A model generated the notes under the pieces. It had not been told where the DNA came from and ran no database searches. It worked only from the letters and a program-made list of their open reading frames with translations. From assembly GCA_951394405.1 (NCBI GenBank), contig OX596335.1, forward strand, positions 3,410,001 through 3,474,000: a DNA stretch of 64,000 nt, read 5' to 3'. Position 1 is the first letter of the stretch; each line of letters starts with the position of its first letter. Source of the stretch: Coprinellus micaceus (Eukaryota; Basidiomycota; Agaricomycetes; Agaricales; Psathyrellaceae). The position numbers and the translations under genes are program-made. Shown piece after piece: positions 11,800-22,873 of this stretch.

Positions 11800-13002
11800 T
11801 CACTTGAGTGGGCTGTAGTCCAGAGGCGACAAAACGAACGAGTCCATCGTGTCCGCGAGCTTCGAGGTCTGTGATGCGCGTTAGGAACAAGCGGAGACCC
11901 GGGAGACCTGAAGCACACCTTGGAAACAGTTTCCGCCCATCCGTCGAGCTGCCAAGCCTTCTGGCGCAACTCCTTCCGCGTCTGCAGGTCACTACGACCA
12001 CCAGCCGTCAGCTTAATAATTATAAGTGGGGCTTTCACAAAAGAGAAGAAACGTACGGGTACTGCCAGAGGTGGTGAGTCTGGTGAAGCCGACCAATTTG
12101 AGAGAACCAGGCTCCCACTGGCGCGACGAACTGGCGCCGCGCTTCAATGCCCCGTCTCCTTTCAGGGGTAGGTCGCGTTAGCTGTGTGCTGTGGGGAAGA
12201 GCCAAGCAACACAAACGCACCAGGTTGCTTCCCACTCAAGCAAGGTCCCCGGCTTCAACTGATACGTCCTCAATTCGAAAAGACCGCCTTCTGTATGGGG
12301 AGGTGCGGTGGGGAAGAAAGCAAACTCTTGGTTCAACTGGGTTGTCCTAGTGTTGATAAATGGGAGCATGGCTTTGTAGGCTTCGGAGTATTCCTGGGGA
12401 AGGATGAGGTTTGTTACACTTGGATAAAAAGTAGGACAGATACGCACCCCGGACTCCTGGATCATCCGTGTAGTCTTATCATACCCAGCATAGTTCTCGT
12501 ACTCAAGGATGTGAAGGAATGTGTCCTGTTCTCCAACCAGGGTCTCCCAGCTTCCTGTCAGCTTAACTTGCAATTCGGGATCATCTTTAATGGCAGTGTA
12601 GAATCGCTTGCTGTATATACTACTCAATATGATAGCAGGAGGATGCAGAAAAGGACTTACGCAGCCTGCTTGTACGCGTCCAGCTGATCAGGCTTGACCC
12701 GGTGCACTATAAGACCACTCTTTCAGTGTCACGAACCGGCGGCCAGGGGAGGTAACTCACTTTCAAACCCGTGCACATACTTACCCCTTCCTACCAGCTT
12801 AGAGTGCTGAGCACCTTCGAGTTCCCCTTCCTTCTTGGCCTCTGGAGATCCGTGCAACAGGGACTGCCATCACGGGAAGTTGGTTGTGGATTTGGACAAG
12901 AAAGGCGACGTGTCACCCTACCTGCACGGATATCGACCTCTTTCCAGCAGAGGACCAGGCCCCAGGGGTTGTCGTGAGTCTTCGGACGGCAGAGGAGAAC
13001 AT
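11800..13002 (-). CDS. NIPSNAP family mitochondrial protein
   Basis: Eight exons: 13002..12922, 12863..12761, 12706..12661, 12610..12448, 12393..12221, 12158..12057, 11991..11919, 11868..11800; 269 residues. Exon 1 encodes a 27-residue basic, Ser/Arg-rich, acid-free leader (MFSSAVRRLTTTPGAW...) typical of a mitochondrial presequence, which decides this start over a longer upstream frame. Two NIPSNAP-type ferredoxin-like halves follow. The second half carries GGLFELRTYQLKPGTLLEWE and GAWFSQIGRLHQTHHLWQYP, and the protein ends LDYSPLK. NIPSNAP proteins are matrix proteins linked in animals to mitophagy and metabolite handling. The biochemical role in fungi is not established. Confidence 0.9.
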
Positions 13003-13244
13003 ACTTGTGAGGAGGGTGAACAAGGAGATGGACCCTGATTCTGTCGAGTGCACCCATATAAGTACAAGCGGTCTCTGTGACGCAAGCGGGGCATTTGATC
13101 GCTTGGCACTCGGAGCCTGATCATCAACTTGGGTTGGGATATGTAACTCCTCGATCTCAAAGGAGCTCGCCCCGGACTACCCTGACTTTGCTCATTTCTC
13201 TCAGTCCTGGTGATATTGAAATACTGAACAGATAATATACACAT

Positions 13245-14089
13245 TCAATCCATCCTTCCCTTCAAGGTTCGCGTTATCACCTTATCTTTCGTGCTGAAAG
13301 CGGAGATCGTCCTGTCAAAACTGACTGTCCACCGGCATTCAAACTGATAACACTCACATAACATGAACAACAGCCCCCCAACCTGAATACGCGTCACGGT
13401 CTACAGCGTTCAGCATCGTCTGCGAGATTGTCTCGAATAGGTCCTCCGGCTCAAGGTCGGGCTCCCACAACCCTTCGGCAACACCATAAAGCTTCGTGCT
13501 CGCTGTACCCGCCACCACGAAGTCCTTCGCAAAGTTTAGGCAGCCAATGAGATCGGTTGCAGCGATAAAAGGTTTGGTTTTCCCCGTTGGCGTCTTGGAA
13601 ATTCCAGCCATCACTGGCTCGATGAAGTAGGGGCCGAATCGGTGTTCATAGAGCGTTGAGGAAACAAGGTGGGCAAAGGTTTCAGGCTCGATTTCTCGCC
13701 CTTCCTTGATAGTGTACATGTTCACCCGATATCGGAATCGCTCGTGCCTGGATATGTGTTAGGGGTAGTCTGCAATAAGGAGAGAGTGGAAGGCGCACAA
13801 TGTTGCGACGTCTGTTGCCAATCCTGGAAGCCCGACGAAGATACGATCTGTTACGGGGAAGACCTATGCTTTGTCAAATTCGCACATCGCCAAGACAGCA
13901 GCCCAAAGATATGCTTACCCTTTGAAAGTTGGATGAAATGCCCAAAGCCTGGTTTCCCAATCGCATATCTGCGGCAATGGCGACACAGTCCTTGCCCACC
14001 ATGGCTATGACGGAGCCACCGTTCTGATCCATTATCGACTGCCGACATATCAGAGGCTTTCCCGCCGTTAATCAAGTGTTGCATACCAT
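13245..14089 (-). CDS. PUP3: 20S proteasome subunit beta-3 (PSMB3/Pup3)
   Basis: Five exons: 14089..14087 (only the ATG), 14038..13919, 13863..13799, 13747..13358, 13293..13245; 208 residues, the normal length. The protein begins M-S-I-M-D-Q-N-G-G-S and contains KDCVAIAADMRLGNQALG, IFVGLPGLATDV, FIAATDLIGCLN and LYGVAEGLWEPDLEPEDLFE. It ends ITKDKVITRTLKGRMD. The last exon is only 49 nt and is missed if the frame is read through to the TGA at 13354. As known for beta-3, there is no propeptide and no N-terminal catalytic Thr, so this is a structural, non-proteolytic core subunit. It is divergent from the molybdenum cofactor locus at 14361. Confidence 0.95.
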
Positions 14090-14360
14090 GTTGGTAGAGA
14101 GATCGGGAGAGAGTGGAGGTATTGATTGAGTGGTACGCGTTCAAGCATGCGAGGTTACGCGTCGCGGTTGTGACAGAATGGTCACACGATTTAGTCACGC
14201 TGATACCGATAGGGGCCATGCACGTATTTCTGGAACTGCGCCTGAGCGTGACGCCGACGTCCCCAGGTTCTGTCCAGCTTAGATATCAGCCCCGAAATCT
14301 CCTATAAGATCGCAATGACTCGGAGAACCTAGCGGTTGATCCACGACGCCCCACACCAGC

Positions 14361-15770
14361 ATGTTGCAGAGAGCATGGCACAAATTGGCGAGGACGAGAG
14401 GTCGGAAGGCGTATTCGATGGCTCAGGCGACGGCAAAGGTGCAGTAACCGCAATTATGGCAAATTGAAGCCCAACTGAGATTCACGTATAGCAAAGGATA
14501 GCCGAACTAGACTCACAGAATCCATTCTTCGTCGACACCTTCAGCCGAAAGCATGACTACCTCCGTATCTCGCTGACGGAAAGGTGCAACCTTCGATGTC
14601 AGACCAGGGACCTCTTTCCAAAGTCCAGGAACTAAAGTTGGGGTACAGGTTTCTACTGCATGCCAGAAGAAGGAATAGATCTTTCCCCTGAAGGCAGGAT
14701 TTTGACAAACGACGAGCTCCTGAGGCTCGCCTCGCTGTTTGTCAGGAACGGTGTCACAAAAATACGCCTAACTGGAGGAGAGCCCACCGTCAGGAAAGGG
14801 ATTGTTGACCTTATCGGTGAGTACTTGTTGGCTCTTGCTCGAGGGAAGACGTAACGAGTTCGATTTGGCAGGCCAATTTAACGAGTTGAAGTCCATTGGT
14901 CTCAAGACAATTGCAATGACCAGCAATGGGCTCGCTCTCCACCGAAAACTGCCCCAAATGATAGATAATGGGCTCTCGCACTTAAACCTAAGGTGCGTTT
15001 TTTGGAGCCCATCGCTTGGATCCACCTCAGGGCATATTTGCAGTTTGGACACGCTTGACCCCTTTAAATTCGAGCTCATCACTCGGAGAAGAGGGCATGA
15101 AGCCGTCCTGAAGGCGCTGGATGTTGCATTGCGTTCCGGGATGCCTTCAGTAAAGCTCAACGTCGTCGTCATTAAAGGGTTAAACGACTTCGAAGTCTTG
15201 GACTTTGTGACACTCACGAAGGACCAGCCTATATCCGTCCGCTTCATCGAGTTCATGCCTTTCACAGGTGCGCCTTCCAGCTAATACAGACACCTCGCCA
15301 GGTCTGACACCGCTGTCAGGGAACAAATGGGACCAAGCCAAGATGGTTCCCTCCTCCGAACTGATAGCGCGCGTTCGGGAAAGGTATCCTAGCGCTACGC
15401 GAGACCTCGAGGAGCCCAACGAAACCGCGCGAACTTGGAAAGTTCCAGGGTTTAGAGGGACGTTTGGCTTCATCTCCAGCATGTCCGACCACTTCTGCAG
15501 TAGTTGTAACCGGCTACGTCTTACCGCGGATGGACAGATCAAGGTGAGTATCTTTGGAATCGCGATCTGTATCATACACTGAAGGTTCCTTAGGTTTGCC
15601 TTTTCGATCCTAACGAAGTTTCCCTCCGCGATACCATGCGCCAAGGTGCCAGCGATGAAAAACTTCTCAGCGTCATACGTACAGCACTGTCAGGGAAGAA
15701 GGAGAAGCATGCAGGAATGGGTGATATCGATGTTGTCACGAATAGGCCAATGATACTCATAGGTGGATGA
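14361..15770 (+). CDS. MOCS1: Molybdenum cofactor biosynthesis MoaA domain (MOCS1A/CnxABC A part), radical SAM
   Basis: Seven exons: 14361..14438, 14519..14597, 14649..14816, 14872..14992, 15044..15267, 15320..15543, 15594..15770; 356 residues. Exon 1 is a basic leader ([17 protein letters not shown]) consistent with mitochondrial import. The radical SAM site [15 protein letters not shown] (C-x3-C-x2-C) is split by an intron. The second FeS site is CSSCNRL...KVCLF (C-x2-C-x13-C). The protein ends GG just before the stop, the C-terminal di-glycine that MoaA needs for catalysis. With MoaC it converts GTP to cyclic pyranopterin monophosphate, the first step of molybdopterin synthesis. The MoaC reading frame starts 70-110 nt downstream on the same strand without its own ATG, so the two are probably one locus. 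Confidence 0.93.
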
Positions 15771-15839
15771 CGTCTCTCTCCATGTAATCAACTGGTCACT
15801 CGCCAACCGTTCATTCAATCCCTGCCCTTGGTTTCTTAG
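15763..15839 (+). other. Predicted alternative intron removing the MoaA stop codon
   Basis: A GT at 15763-15764, within the second-last Gly codons, and an AG at 15838-15839 delimit a 77-nt intron. Splicing it drops the terminal GG-stop and joins G15762 to GT15840-15841 in the exact frame of MoaC, giving a 582-residue fusion. The donor context (G|GTGGAT) is weak, as expected of a regulated site. No transcript evidence is available here. Confidence 0.5.
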
Positions 15840-16525
15840 GTCCATGTCGTCCCCATGTCAGCACCAACACCGCTAAACCATTGCCTACGCCCTTCAGCAC
15901 GGCTTCTCTCCAACGAGTACACGCGCGCTCCGTTCGAGGTTACAGCACCAAGCTAACGCATATCAATGACTCCGGAAAGGCAAATATGGTCGACGTTGGC
16001 GACAAAGTGTCTTCGAAACGGAGAGCCACTGCCACAGGGAGGATTTACATCACACCCCTTGCCTATGAGTTGGTAACGAAGACTTACCCAGTAAAGGACG
16101 CTAGGGATGATGCAAGCTTGACTGCAGAGCAGCGCGCGGCGAACAAAGCGAGGCAAAAAGGAGACACCCTAACGATCGCCCAATTGGCAGCGATTATGGG
16201 CTCGAAGCAAACCTCGAACCTCATTCCGCTTTGCCATCCCCTCGCCTTGACCAGAATAGATGTCAACCTCCGTCCTCGAGTTGAAGAAAGCCGTAGGTCC
16301 GATGGCAACCAAAGCACCCGGCGGTATTTCATACAATGCGAGGCGATGGTGTCCTGCGAAGGGAAGACGGGGGTGGAGATGGAGGCCCTGACGGCAGTTT
16401 CGGTTGGGTTGCTAACCGTCTGGGACATGCTCAAGGCAGTTGCTGGCCGAGAAATGGAGATTACAGACATCAAGGTTACGGCCAAGTCGGGAGGGAAGAG
16501 CGGCGACTTTGTGAGAGCCGAGTAA
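15840..16525 (+). CDS. MOCS1: Cyclic pyranopterin monophosphate synthase MoaC domain (MOCS1B/CnxABC C part)
   Basis: The frame is open from the stop at 15785 to the TGA-free end at 16525 and has no in-frame ATG before the conserved domain. The apparent first codon at 15881 is TTG. MoaC landmarks follow in order: GKANMVDVGDK, KQTSNLIPLCHPLALTRIDV, KTGVEMEALTAVSVGLLTVW and the C-terminal KSGGKSGDF. A stretch rich in Arg and Ser ending VRGYSTK precedes the domain and looks like a mitochondrial processing region. MoaC converts the MoaA product 3',8-cyclo-GTP to cPMP. The simplest reading is translation as a MoaA-MoaC fusion from an alternatively spliced mRNA. A separate transcript with a near-cognate start is the alternative. 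It converges with the thioredoxin gene. Confidence 0.85.
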
Positions 16526-16592
16526 AAGGGAATACAAATTCGAGTGTACGAGATACAAACTTCACGTTAACCGGGGTCGTTCTTCAATGCAT

Positions 16593-17142
16593 TTACTTTG
16601 ACACAAACTCCTTGAGGTGGGAAGCAATATCATCCTCAACCAGACGCTCGCCTGGCTTCCCCTAAAGGCGGGTGTGTGAATGGGTCGTTCTTTATACCTC
16701 AGGGGGTACGAACTCACATCCTCGATCCGGACAACGGTAGGCACTCCAGTGACTTTCCAGGGTTCCTGGCGCCAAATGTTCTCGGGTGTCTTCCACCTGC
16801 AAATTAGATGGTGGAGGTAGGATGAGAGGGGCTTGGTAACCGTCGTCGAGATGGTGATATCGGTTTCTGTGCTCACTGTTGTCTATTCCCAACGTAGACG
16901 ATAAGCGCGGACGGGCCCCCTTCAGGCGAGAAGGCCTCCTGGATCAAGGGATCAACGTCCCTGCAGTCCTATTTGTATGCAATTCAGTCTTGGTGCCTTG
17001 GGTATGAAAACCATAATGCGAAACGACGGACAGGGCACCAGAGTTGACCGTCCACCACCGACGAGTAGAAGATGATAAACTTCTCCGGTACGGTCTGAAG
17101 AGAGATATGGTCTATCGAGGAGTCTGCAGTGTAGACGGGCAT
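16593..17142 (-). CDS. TXNDC17/DUF953-type thioredoxin-like protein
   Basis: Four exons: 17142..17032, 16968..16877, 16796..16718, 16661..16593; 116 residues. The active site W-C-P-D-C is formed across the first intron (GQLWCP, then DCRDVDPLIQ), the signature of the TXNDC17 (TRP14) family rather than classical thioredoxin (WCGPC). Other landmarks are WKTPENIWRQEPWKVTGVPT and the conserved cis-Pro in GVPT. The protein ends KEFVSK. This family reduces small disulfides in the cytosol with thioredoxin reductase. No leader is seen. Length and motif order agree with the family. Confidence 0.92.
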
Positions 17143-17626
17143 AGTGGTAAGAAGGGTACCTTGCTTCTCGCTCGACAGACGATTTGACCAAGGCGAGTGG
17201 ATTGTCGTCGCAACGAAGATCTTTGCAACATTTGTCGTCATCATCGATTGCTGAAAAAGCCGGCTCCATTTGGGCAACAACCGACCCGAAAGAGCGGGGG
17301 TCCGACCACTCGGCTGTTATGCTTTAGCTGTCTACGACACAAAAATGAATGGATGTAGGTAGAAAAAAGGCAACAAGATGACCAATAAATTAGCATAGAC
17401 TCGCTATGTGAGCCAGCCCAAAAAACCAGCTATTGGCGAAACGAAGGGGTGAGGAAATTCGCCAATACCGCGCGATAAAGTACGGAGTCCAAAGGGTGGG
17501 AGGGGATGAAGTCGAAGAATCGAAGAAGTGTCCATGAACATGTTGCGTGTGAAGGGGAAGGGCGAAGGTCTAGATCGTGACGGGGTATGACGAGTCCGTG
17601 TGCAGCCCAAGGAAGGAAGAGTCCGT
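17143..17626. other. Intergenic spacer, 484 bp
   Basis: This spacer lies between the thioredoxin-like start and the end of the Thr-rich gene, both on the minus strand. I see A-rich stretches but no recognisable element. Confidence 0.3.
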
Positions 17627-19331
17627 TTAGTAGTAACCGCCGTACCCATCAGAGCTTGCGCTTGCAGCAGCGGACGATGCAGTGGAGGTGGAGACAGGGG
17701 CACTGAGAACGGTTATTTTGAATACACCTTTGTTGTCAGAATCAGAGGAGGAAGTAACCGACGTTTCAGAGGCAGCTGCTGAGGTAGCAGTCTCGGCCGA
17801 GCTAGTTGTCATTGCCTCATGCGAGGAGGTGGCTGCGGGAAGAGCAACAGACGTCGAGGCATAACCACTAGCAGTGGTCAACCAGAACTTCGACTTGCAC
17901 TAGGTAAATTTGATCTGTCAGTAAAATGCCAAAGCAAGAAACTGGAGCCTACGTACGCGGCCAAGGCACTCGGACAAGCCAGTCTCCATAACCTTCTGTG
18001 TCTCGGTGGCCGTTGTCGTGGCCGTGGCCGTCTCCGTGACTTTCGACAAGGAGGTGATAGTCTGGAGGACGGTGCGATCCTCAGTGCGAGTGGCAGTCTT
18101 GGTCTCCATAACGGTCATCGTCTGCCGAATTGATCAGGGCTCTGGCACTCGAGCATGATGGTTTAGGCTCACGTTGTCGATGGTCTTAGTCTCCACCCAG
18201 ACGCTGGTGAGGGTCGTGGGCTCAATCTTGGTGCTCACAGCAGTGACGGTGACATGGTTGACCTGGGTCTCTGTCTTGGTAGCAGTCGCGACGGAGGTGA
18301 CCGAGGAAGTGACCGTAGAGGTCTTGGTCATTTCGATGGTCTTTGTCTGAAGAAGAGCCTTCGTCAGCGCTTTCCTCGGCGCGTCAAGTAGAAGCAGCCT
18401 ACGTTATCAATCACACTGGTGGCCACCCAGATGCTGGTGAAGGTTGTAGGATGCACGACAGTGGCAGTCTCGACCTTGGTAACCAAAGCAGTGGAGGTTT
18501 CCCTCACGGTCTGAGTAGCGGTGTCGGTCTGCGTCTGCGTCGCCGTTAGGACGTTGGTTTGGGTCTGCGTCTCAGTTGCGGTCAGGGTGTGCTCGATGAC
18601 CTTGGTCCTGTCGACGACCTCCGTCGAGATCCATACCCGGGTGGTGGGGACCATCTGGACAGTGGTGACAACCTGGGTCTCCAGCATGGTGACTGACTGG
18701 GTCGCGGTGGCGGTCTCCTTCTTGACCTCCGTCTGGGTAACATGGACAGTCGCAGTCTGTGTCACGGTCTAGGATGTAAATTAGTACGATGCATCCATAG
18801 GCTAGTCAAAGCCACGGGCGCTTACCGCTGTTTGATGGACCGTGGCAGTGTAAGTGACGGTGACAGGATGTCCACATTGTGAAGCAGGGAAGTTGCTACG
18901 AACAGTCAGTCGATGCACCACCCGAAGACCCATATCGATTTCAGACTTACTTGATGATGGTTGTTGCATAGCAGCCAGGGACGGGACTGTTATACTGTCG
19001 TTGAGGATGAAAATGATTAAAGATGCCGTATGTTAGTGATTGGCCTGCGACGCACCCAAGTAGCAGCTTTGCAAGACCCATCCTCCTGCTTGACGTGCCC
19101 GTAACCACACTCCAGCTCCTTATATCCTCCACTTTTGTAGGCCTCCATGGGCATTTTGTCGTAGAAGGTTCCAGGAGCAGCTGTAGTAGCAGCTGGCTCG
19201 GCGGCGGAAGTGGAAGCGGTGGTAGCAGCTGGCTCAGCAATCGTAGCGGCAGGGGACAGCTGGATGGTCATGTTGGCGTGCGCGAACTGGGCCGCAGCCA
19301 GGACGAATCCAAGGATTATCGACGACTTCAT
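17627..19331 (-). CDS. Secreted Thr/Ser-rich repeat protein (probable cell-wall or surface glycoprotein)
   Basis: Seven exons: 19331..19056, 18994..18951, 18895..18826, 18768..18403, 18346..18173, 18121..17957, 17899..17627; 455 residues. Residues 1-19 (MKSSIILGFVLAAAQFAHA) form a clean signal peptide. A small Cys-containing head follows (ELECGYGHVKQEDGSC, VPGCYATTI, ASQCGHPV), then ~235 residues made largely of Thr, Val, Ala and Glu in TQT/TAT motifs. Within these a unit of the type T-T-x-T-S-[IV]-W-V-x-T-x-x-I-D-N recurs. The tail has two more Cys (SECLGRCKSKFW) and ends DGYGGYY. No transmembrane span or GPI signal is apparent. Heavy O-glycosylation is expected. I recognise no named family; a role at the hyphal surface is an inference. 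Confidence 0.8.
17957..18768 (-). repeat. Exon-encoded Thr-rich repeat units
   Basis: Exons 18768..18403 and 18346..18173 both start and end in phase 0. They end with almost the same residues (SIWVATSVIDN and SVWVETKTIDN), each followed directly by an intron. The next exons start T-K-T-I and T-M-T-V. A third, older copy (RVWISTEVVDRT) sits inside the longer exon without an intron. The pattern indicates duplication of whole phase-0 exons with loss of one intron. Confidence 0.7.
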
Positions 19332-19856
19332 GATTTAAGGAATGTGTACGAAAAGGCGAAAGGAAGGTGGCCGAGGGCTGGAATAGCGAAGTGAGCGGTC
19401 TACGCTGGTGTTCGACTGCCTTGCAGTGAAAGAAAGTGGGAACGGCAAGCGTTCTGAAGAGAATGCATGAGTGAGTGCGAGGCATGTACCAAGTGTCAAG
19501 GGACGCACCTTGAAAAGAGAACGAAAAAGAAAAGACGAAGAGAAGACGAACGAAGGTGGGACGGGGAACAGAGTTCTGCGAAGGAAGACGACCGGTATTT
19601 GAAGTATCCCACATTCGGGTGACTGATGTGGGTGTTCTCGCCGAGTACCCTTGCGCTGGGTCATCACCAGATTCCCATCAGTCAAGACAGAGAAGTATCC
19701 TCTCACCTACCTGCCAAGTGGTCGTCCTGCAGAGGCTTGATTTCATTGGCTGTTTCCAGGGAACACACATGCGGCATTTCCGTTGGGTATACCCAGCCGG
19801 CCGCGACTGATCCTCATTACTATGTTACCCTTACAACCACAAGAAAATAGATAAAA
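19332..19856. promoter_or_regulatory. Promoter of the Thr-rich gene / 3' region of the AGC carrier gene
   Basis: This 525-bp spacer lies between minus-strand genes. The first ~200 bp right of 19331 should hold the promoter and 5'UTR of the secreted-protein gene. Read on that strand it is pyrimidine-rich near the start codon, as often seen in basidiomycete promoters. No clear TATA box. Confidence 0.3.
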
Positions 19857-22800
19857 TTAGGTCAACTTCGGATGGGACAGGGAGATTGGGCCTTTGCCGA
19901 ATGCCGCTGCGCGCCGTCCAAAGTCGCCATGAACGTCAAGGAGGATCTTGAGGGCGTTTCTAGCACGTATTCTCGACAGATCATCTGGTCGAGAAGTGAG
20001 CGCCGTCGACACTTGGGGGGCGGCCTTCTCTTCCCAAGGGAACTGCAAACTTGATAAGTATCCTTGCCAGGTCAATCATGGAGGACGGTTACGTACCGGT
20101 AACTAGGAAGGTGGAGGAAAGAAGTGATCCAGTCAGGAAACGTGCACACCAGGAGACCAATACAGTCCCAAACTCACCGTTTTTTTCAACGTCTCGTAGC
20201 CTAACGGGGACGATGTAATCAGTTGAATGTTCGAGGCTCTGAGGAATGTGGTTTTCGTACCTAGCAAAGTGAAACCGAACTGCGGGCTGCTTCGAATGAT
20301 ACGAGCAGGGCCACCCTTGAACAGCGCTTTGAAACCCTCCTCGCGATCTGCATCAAGGTTAGGCTGTGCCGAACACGAACTATTACATTTCGACGCACAG
20401 ATCTTGACGAAAGCATCCCTCAGACCGTTGTAGTGCGTCTGACCTTGCTTGACCTCAACTTGCAGACGCGTCTTGACGACATCTAGTTCCATGTGTAATG
20501 AGTTGCATTGTCAACTCCCATAGATCGTCCTAGCTTACCGGCAGGAGTTGTCAGGTAGGCAGCGGGCATACCCCTGGAATAGAAAGTGTTCAAAAGTGGC
20601 CTTGCAGATCGGCATACAAATACGTACGCAATGGCTGCAGCTGACAGAGTCTCTAGGAAAGATAGCTGCTTGCCGTTGTAGCCTTCCTGGAAGACGTCCT
20701 TCTTCAAATGCGCGTAAACAGGGAAATAGATGGCGGAGAAAGGAATGTCGCGAAGCAAGCATGCAGAGGCACCCTTGTACAAACCTACGATGCCAAGCTG
20801 CCGGACAATGTGGACGGCACCCTTTGGTATATGTCCCTCTAGTTTCGCTGCTTCGCCCTGCACCTGGAGTCGGATTTTCCTGCGAAATGTCAGGCGGACT
20901 TCACCACTGCATGAGGACCGGGAACATACACAATCTCCAGAGGGTTCGTGAAGACCTATAGTCGCATATTGGCTCAAGACGATCGATACTTCCAGTCCAG
21001 TGGATACGTACCACTTGACAACCTCCAGCGGCACCACCAGCGAACAATTCCCAACCCAACTTTATCCGTCCGGTCTCCGGGTCCATGGCCCTCCCTCGAA
21101 TGAAGTCATTGACAGTAAGCTTGATGGCTTTCTCGGGGGCGACACCCTAATCGCAGCCTATGAGCATTGGATGCCAACGAGCCAAGGATACCCAAGACCT
21201 ACGATCAGTTGAGGGCCGAGACCACGATAGAACCCAAGGAAGCCTTCATTGCGCAGAATCTTCTTCGCGCAATCAAAACTATTCTTGTACAACATCTGGC
21301 CAACGACGGTCGAGCGCTGATTTTGCATTCTGCACCAGTTAGCTTGCTTCTTTACGCAAAAAAGATGTCCAACACACCGAGTCTTGACCATATCGATTGG
21401 GTATACAATGGTAGCACCTAACGCGCCAGCAATACCTCCCTGGACGAAGCTGTAGGCCGAGTGAGCCGCACCAAGGAGATAAGAAGTCGATTTAGGGACC
21501 GTGGACGGGATGGGGTCCTCGGCATAGTGAGAATAAGGAGCCTTCCACCGTGGGTCCAAGAGCTGCGCGAAGTCAACCAATGCAAGGCGTTGGCCAGGGG
21601 CACCACGACCGGCAAAGTGGAAGATGATGGAAGCCTCCATAGGGGTGAAAAGGGAATAACGAGAGTGAGATGCGGCATAATCCAAAAAGTCGTTCTGGTC
21701 GATGCGACCATCCTTGCTCTTCGCAGTGGCCTCGCGAAGTATCCGCTCAACCATATCCATCTCTGCAGATACTGTGAACGTTGTTTCCCCTAGTCACGAA
21801 GGCGGCGCACCTTTGACTACATTATAGAAAGCATTAACCTCGGAGTACGATATCCGCTGTCCGGGGCTGAGGGTGCATAAAGTAGGCAGTCTGTCTATAA
21901 CAGCGTCTGAGAGCTTGTGGCCAGCAATTTCCTGGGAAATCGAGGTCAAATACGAAGCCATCGGAAAGGCGAAGGTCCACTGACTAGAATGATGCGTTTG
22001 AACTGGTCGGGCAGGATGAACCCATCCTGGTCCGCATCTAGGTATGCAAATGCTTGACGAAGGCGTTCGCCCTGCAAACCCTTCATCAACTGGGTAAATT
22101 CATTGTCTTCGGAAAGCGATTAGGGCCATTTGACAAGACAGGTGAAATGCAACGTGGACGCTCACATCCAAGCACATGAGTTCCGTTCTTCTTCCCAAGG
22201 TAGAGCTTCACCCAGTCGCTGCGAGAGGTCAGTGTGTGTGTGTGGGGAGGGCTCGTAAGGGACGCACCAGTCAAAGTCGAAAGGAATGGAATCGGGGCCA
22301 ATGTTTGCCGACATGACAGTGCGGAATTCGTCATAGTCTATGTATCCCGAATGGTCGCTGTGTGGAGAATTGCGGGGTAAGGAACGCGTCAAGCTGGGGG
22401 ATACTGGGAGCACGCACGCATCAAAGTACTGGAAAGCCATCCAGTAGTCGGCATCTGGCCTCTTCAACACGGTTTCGAATACTACAAAGTCCTCCCATGA
22501 CACCAGCCCGCGCCGTGACGTATCGGCCACACGAAAGAGGATCTCGTACTGGGCACGACCGATCTTGGTCAAATCGTCCTTGGGCGCAATGGCGCTAACA
22601 AATCTCTCTGGATCCAGATACCTGCACACCGAGCGAACCAGGGCGAGTTATGTCAGAGTAGTCTAGACGGCGCATGTGACCCCAGGACTCTGTTACGCAC
22701 TTCTCTCCGTTCACCGTCTTCGAATTGGCATCGAAGGTCCGTCTCCATCTCCTCAGTTCAGTCTCTGGCACCGATACGGCCGTCCTCACGGTCTTGAGAG

Positions 22801-22873
22801 CAGAGGCTGTCAGGGACGAAGGTTTGTCAACATCACAGTGGGCCGTCGGAAGGAGTCGGGACAGGGTGGACAT
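19857..22873 (-). CDS. AGC1: Mitochondrial aspartate/glutamate carrier with N-terminal EF hands (aralar/citrin/Agc1 type)
   Basis: Sixteen exons: 22873..22701, 22621..22418, 22357..22268, 22218..22166, 22106..21985, 21931..21811, 21771..21378, 21329..21203, 21146..21012, 20955..20930, 20879..20628, 20573..20539, 20482..20399, 20347..20261, 20200..20178, 20042..19857; 703 residues, like animal AGC1/2. The N-terminal ~300 residues carry EF-hand loops ([12 protein letters not shown] and [12 protein letters not shown] are well formed). Three carrier repeats follow, each with the P-x-[DE]-x-x-[KR] signature: [16 protein letters not shown] (split by an intron) and PADVVKTR. A ~60-residue C-terminal extension is present. 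The carrier exchanges aspartate for glutamate plus H+ across the inner mitochondrial membrane under cytosolic Ca2+ control. Exons of 26 and 23 nt make it hard for automatic annotation. Confidence 0.94.

Noticed and set aside
13354..13725. Proteasome beta-3 ending at the TGA next to 13354
   Set aside because: A GTGAGT donor overlaps that stop, and splicing to 13293 restores the conserved beta-3 C-terminus.
18521..18772. Val-rich plus-strand frame opposite the Thr-rich repeats
   Set aside because: It is the reverse complement of ACN Thr codons; the minus strand has a signal peptide and consistent exon phases.
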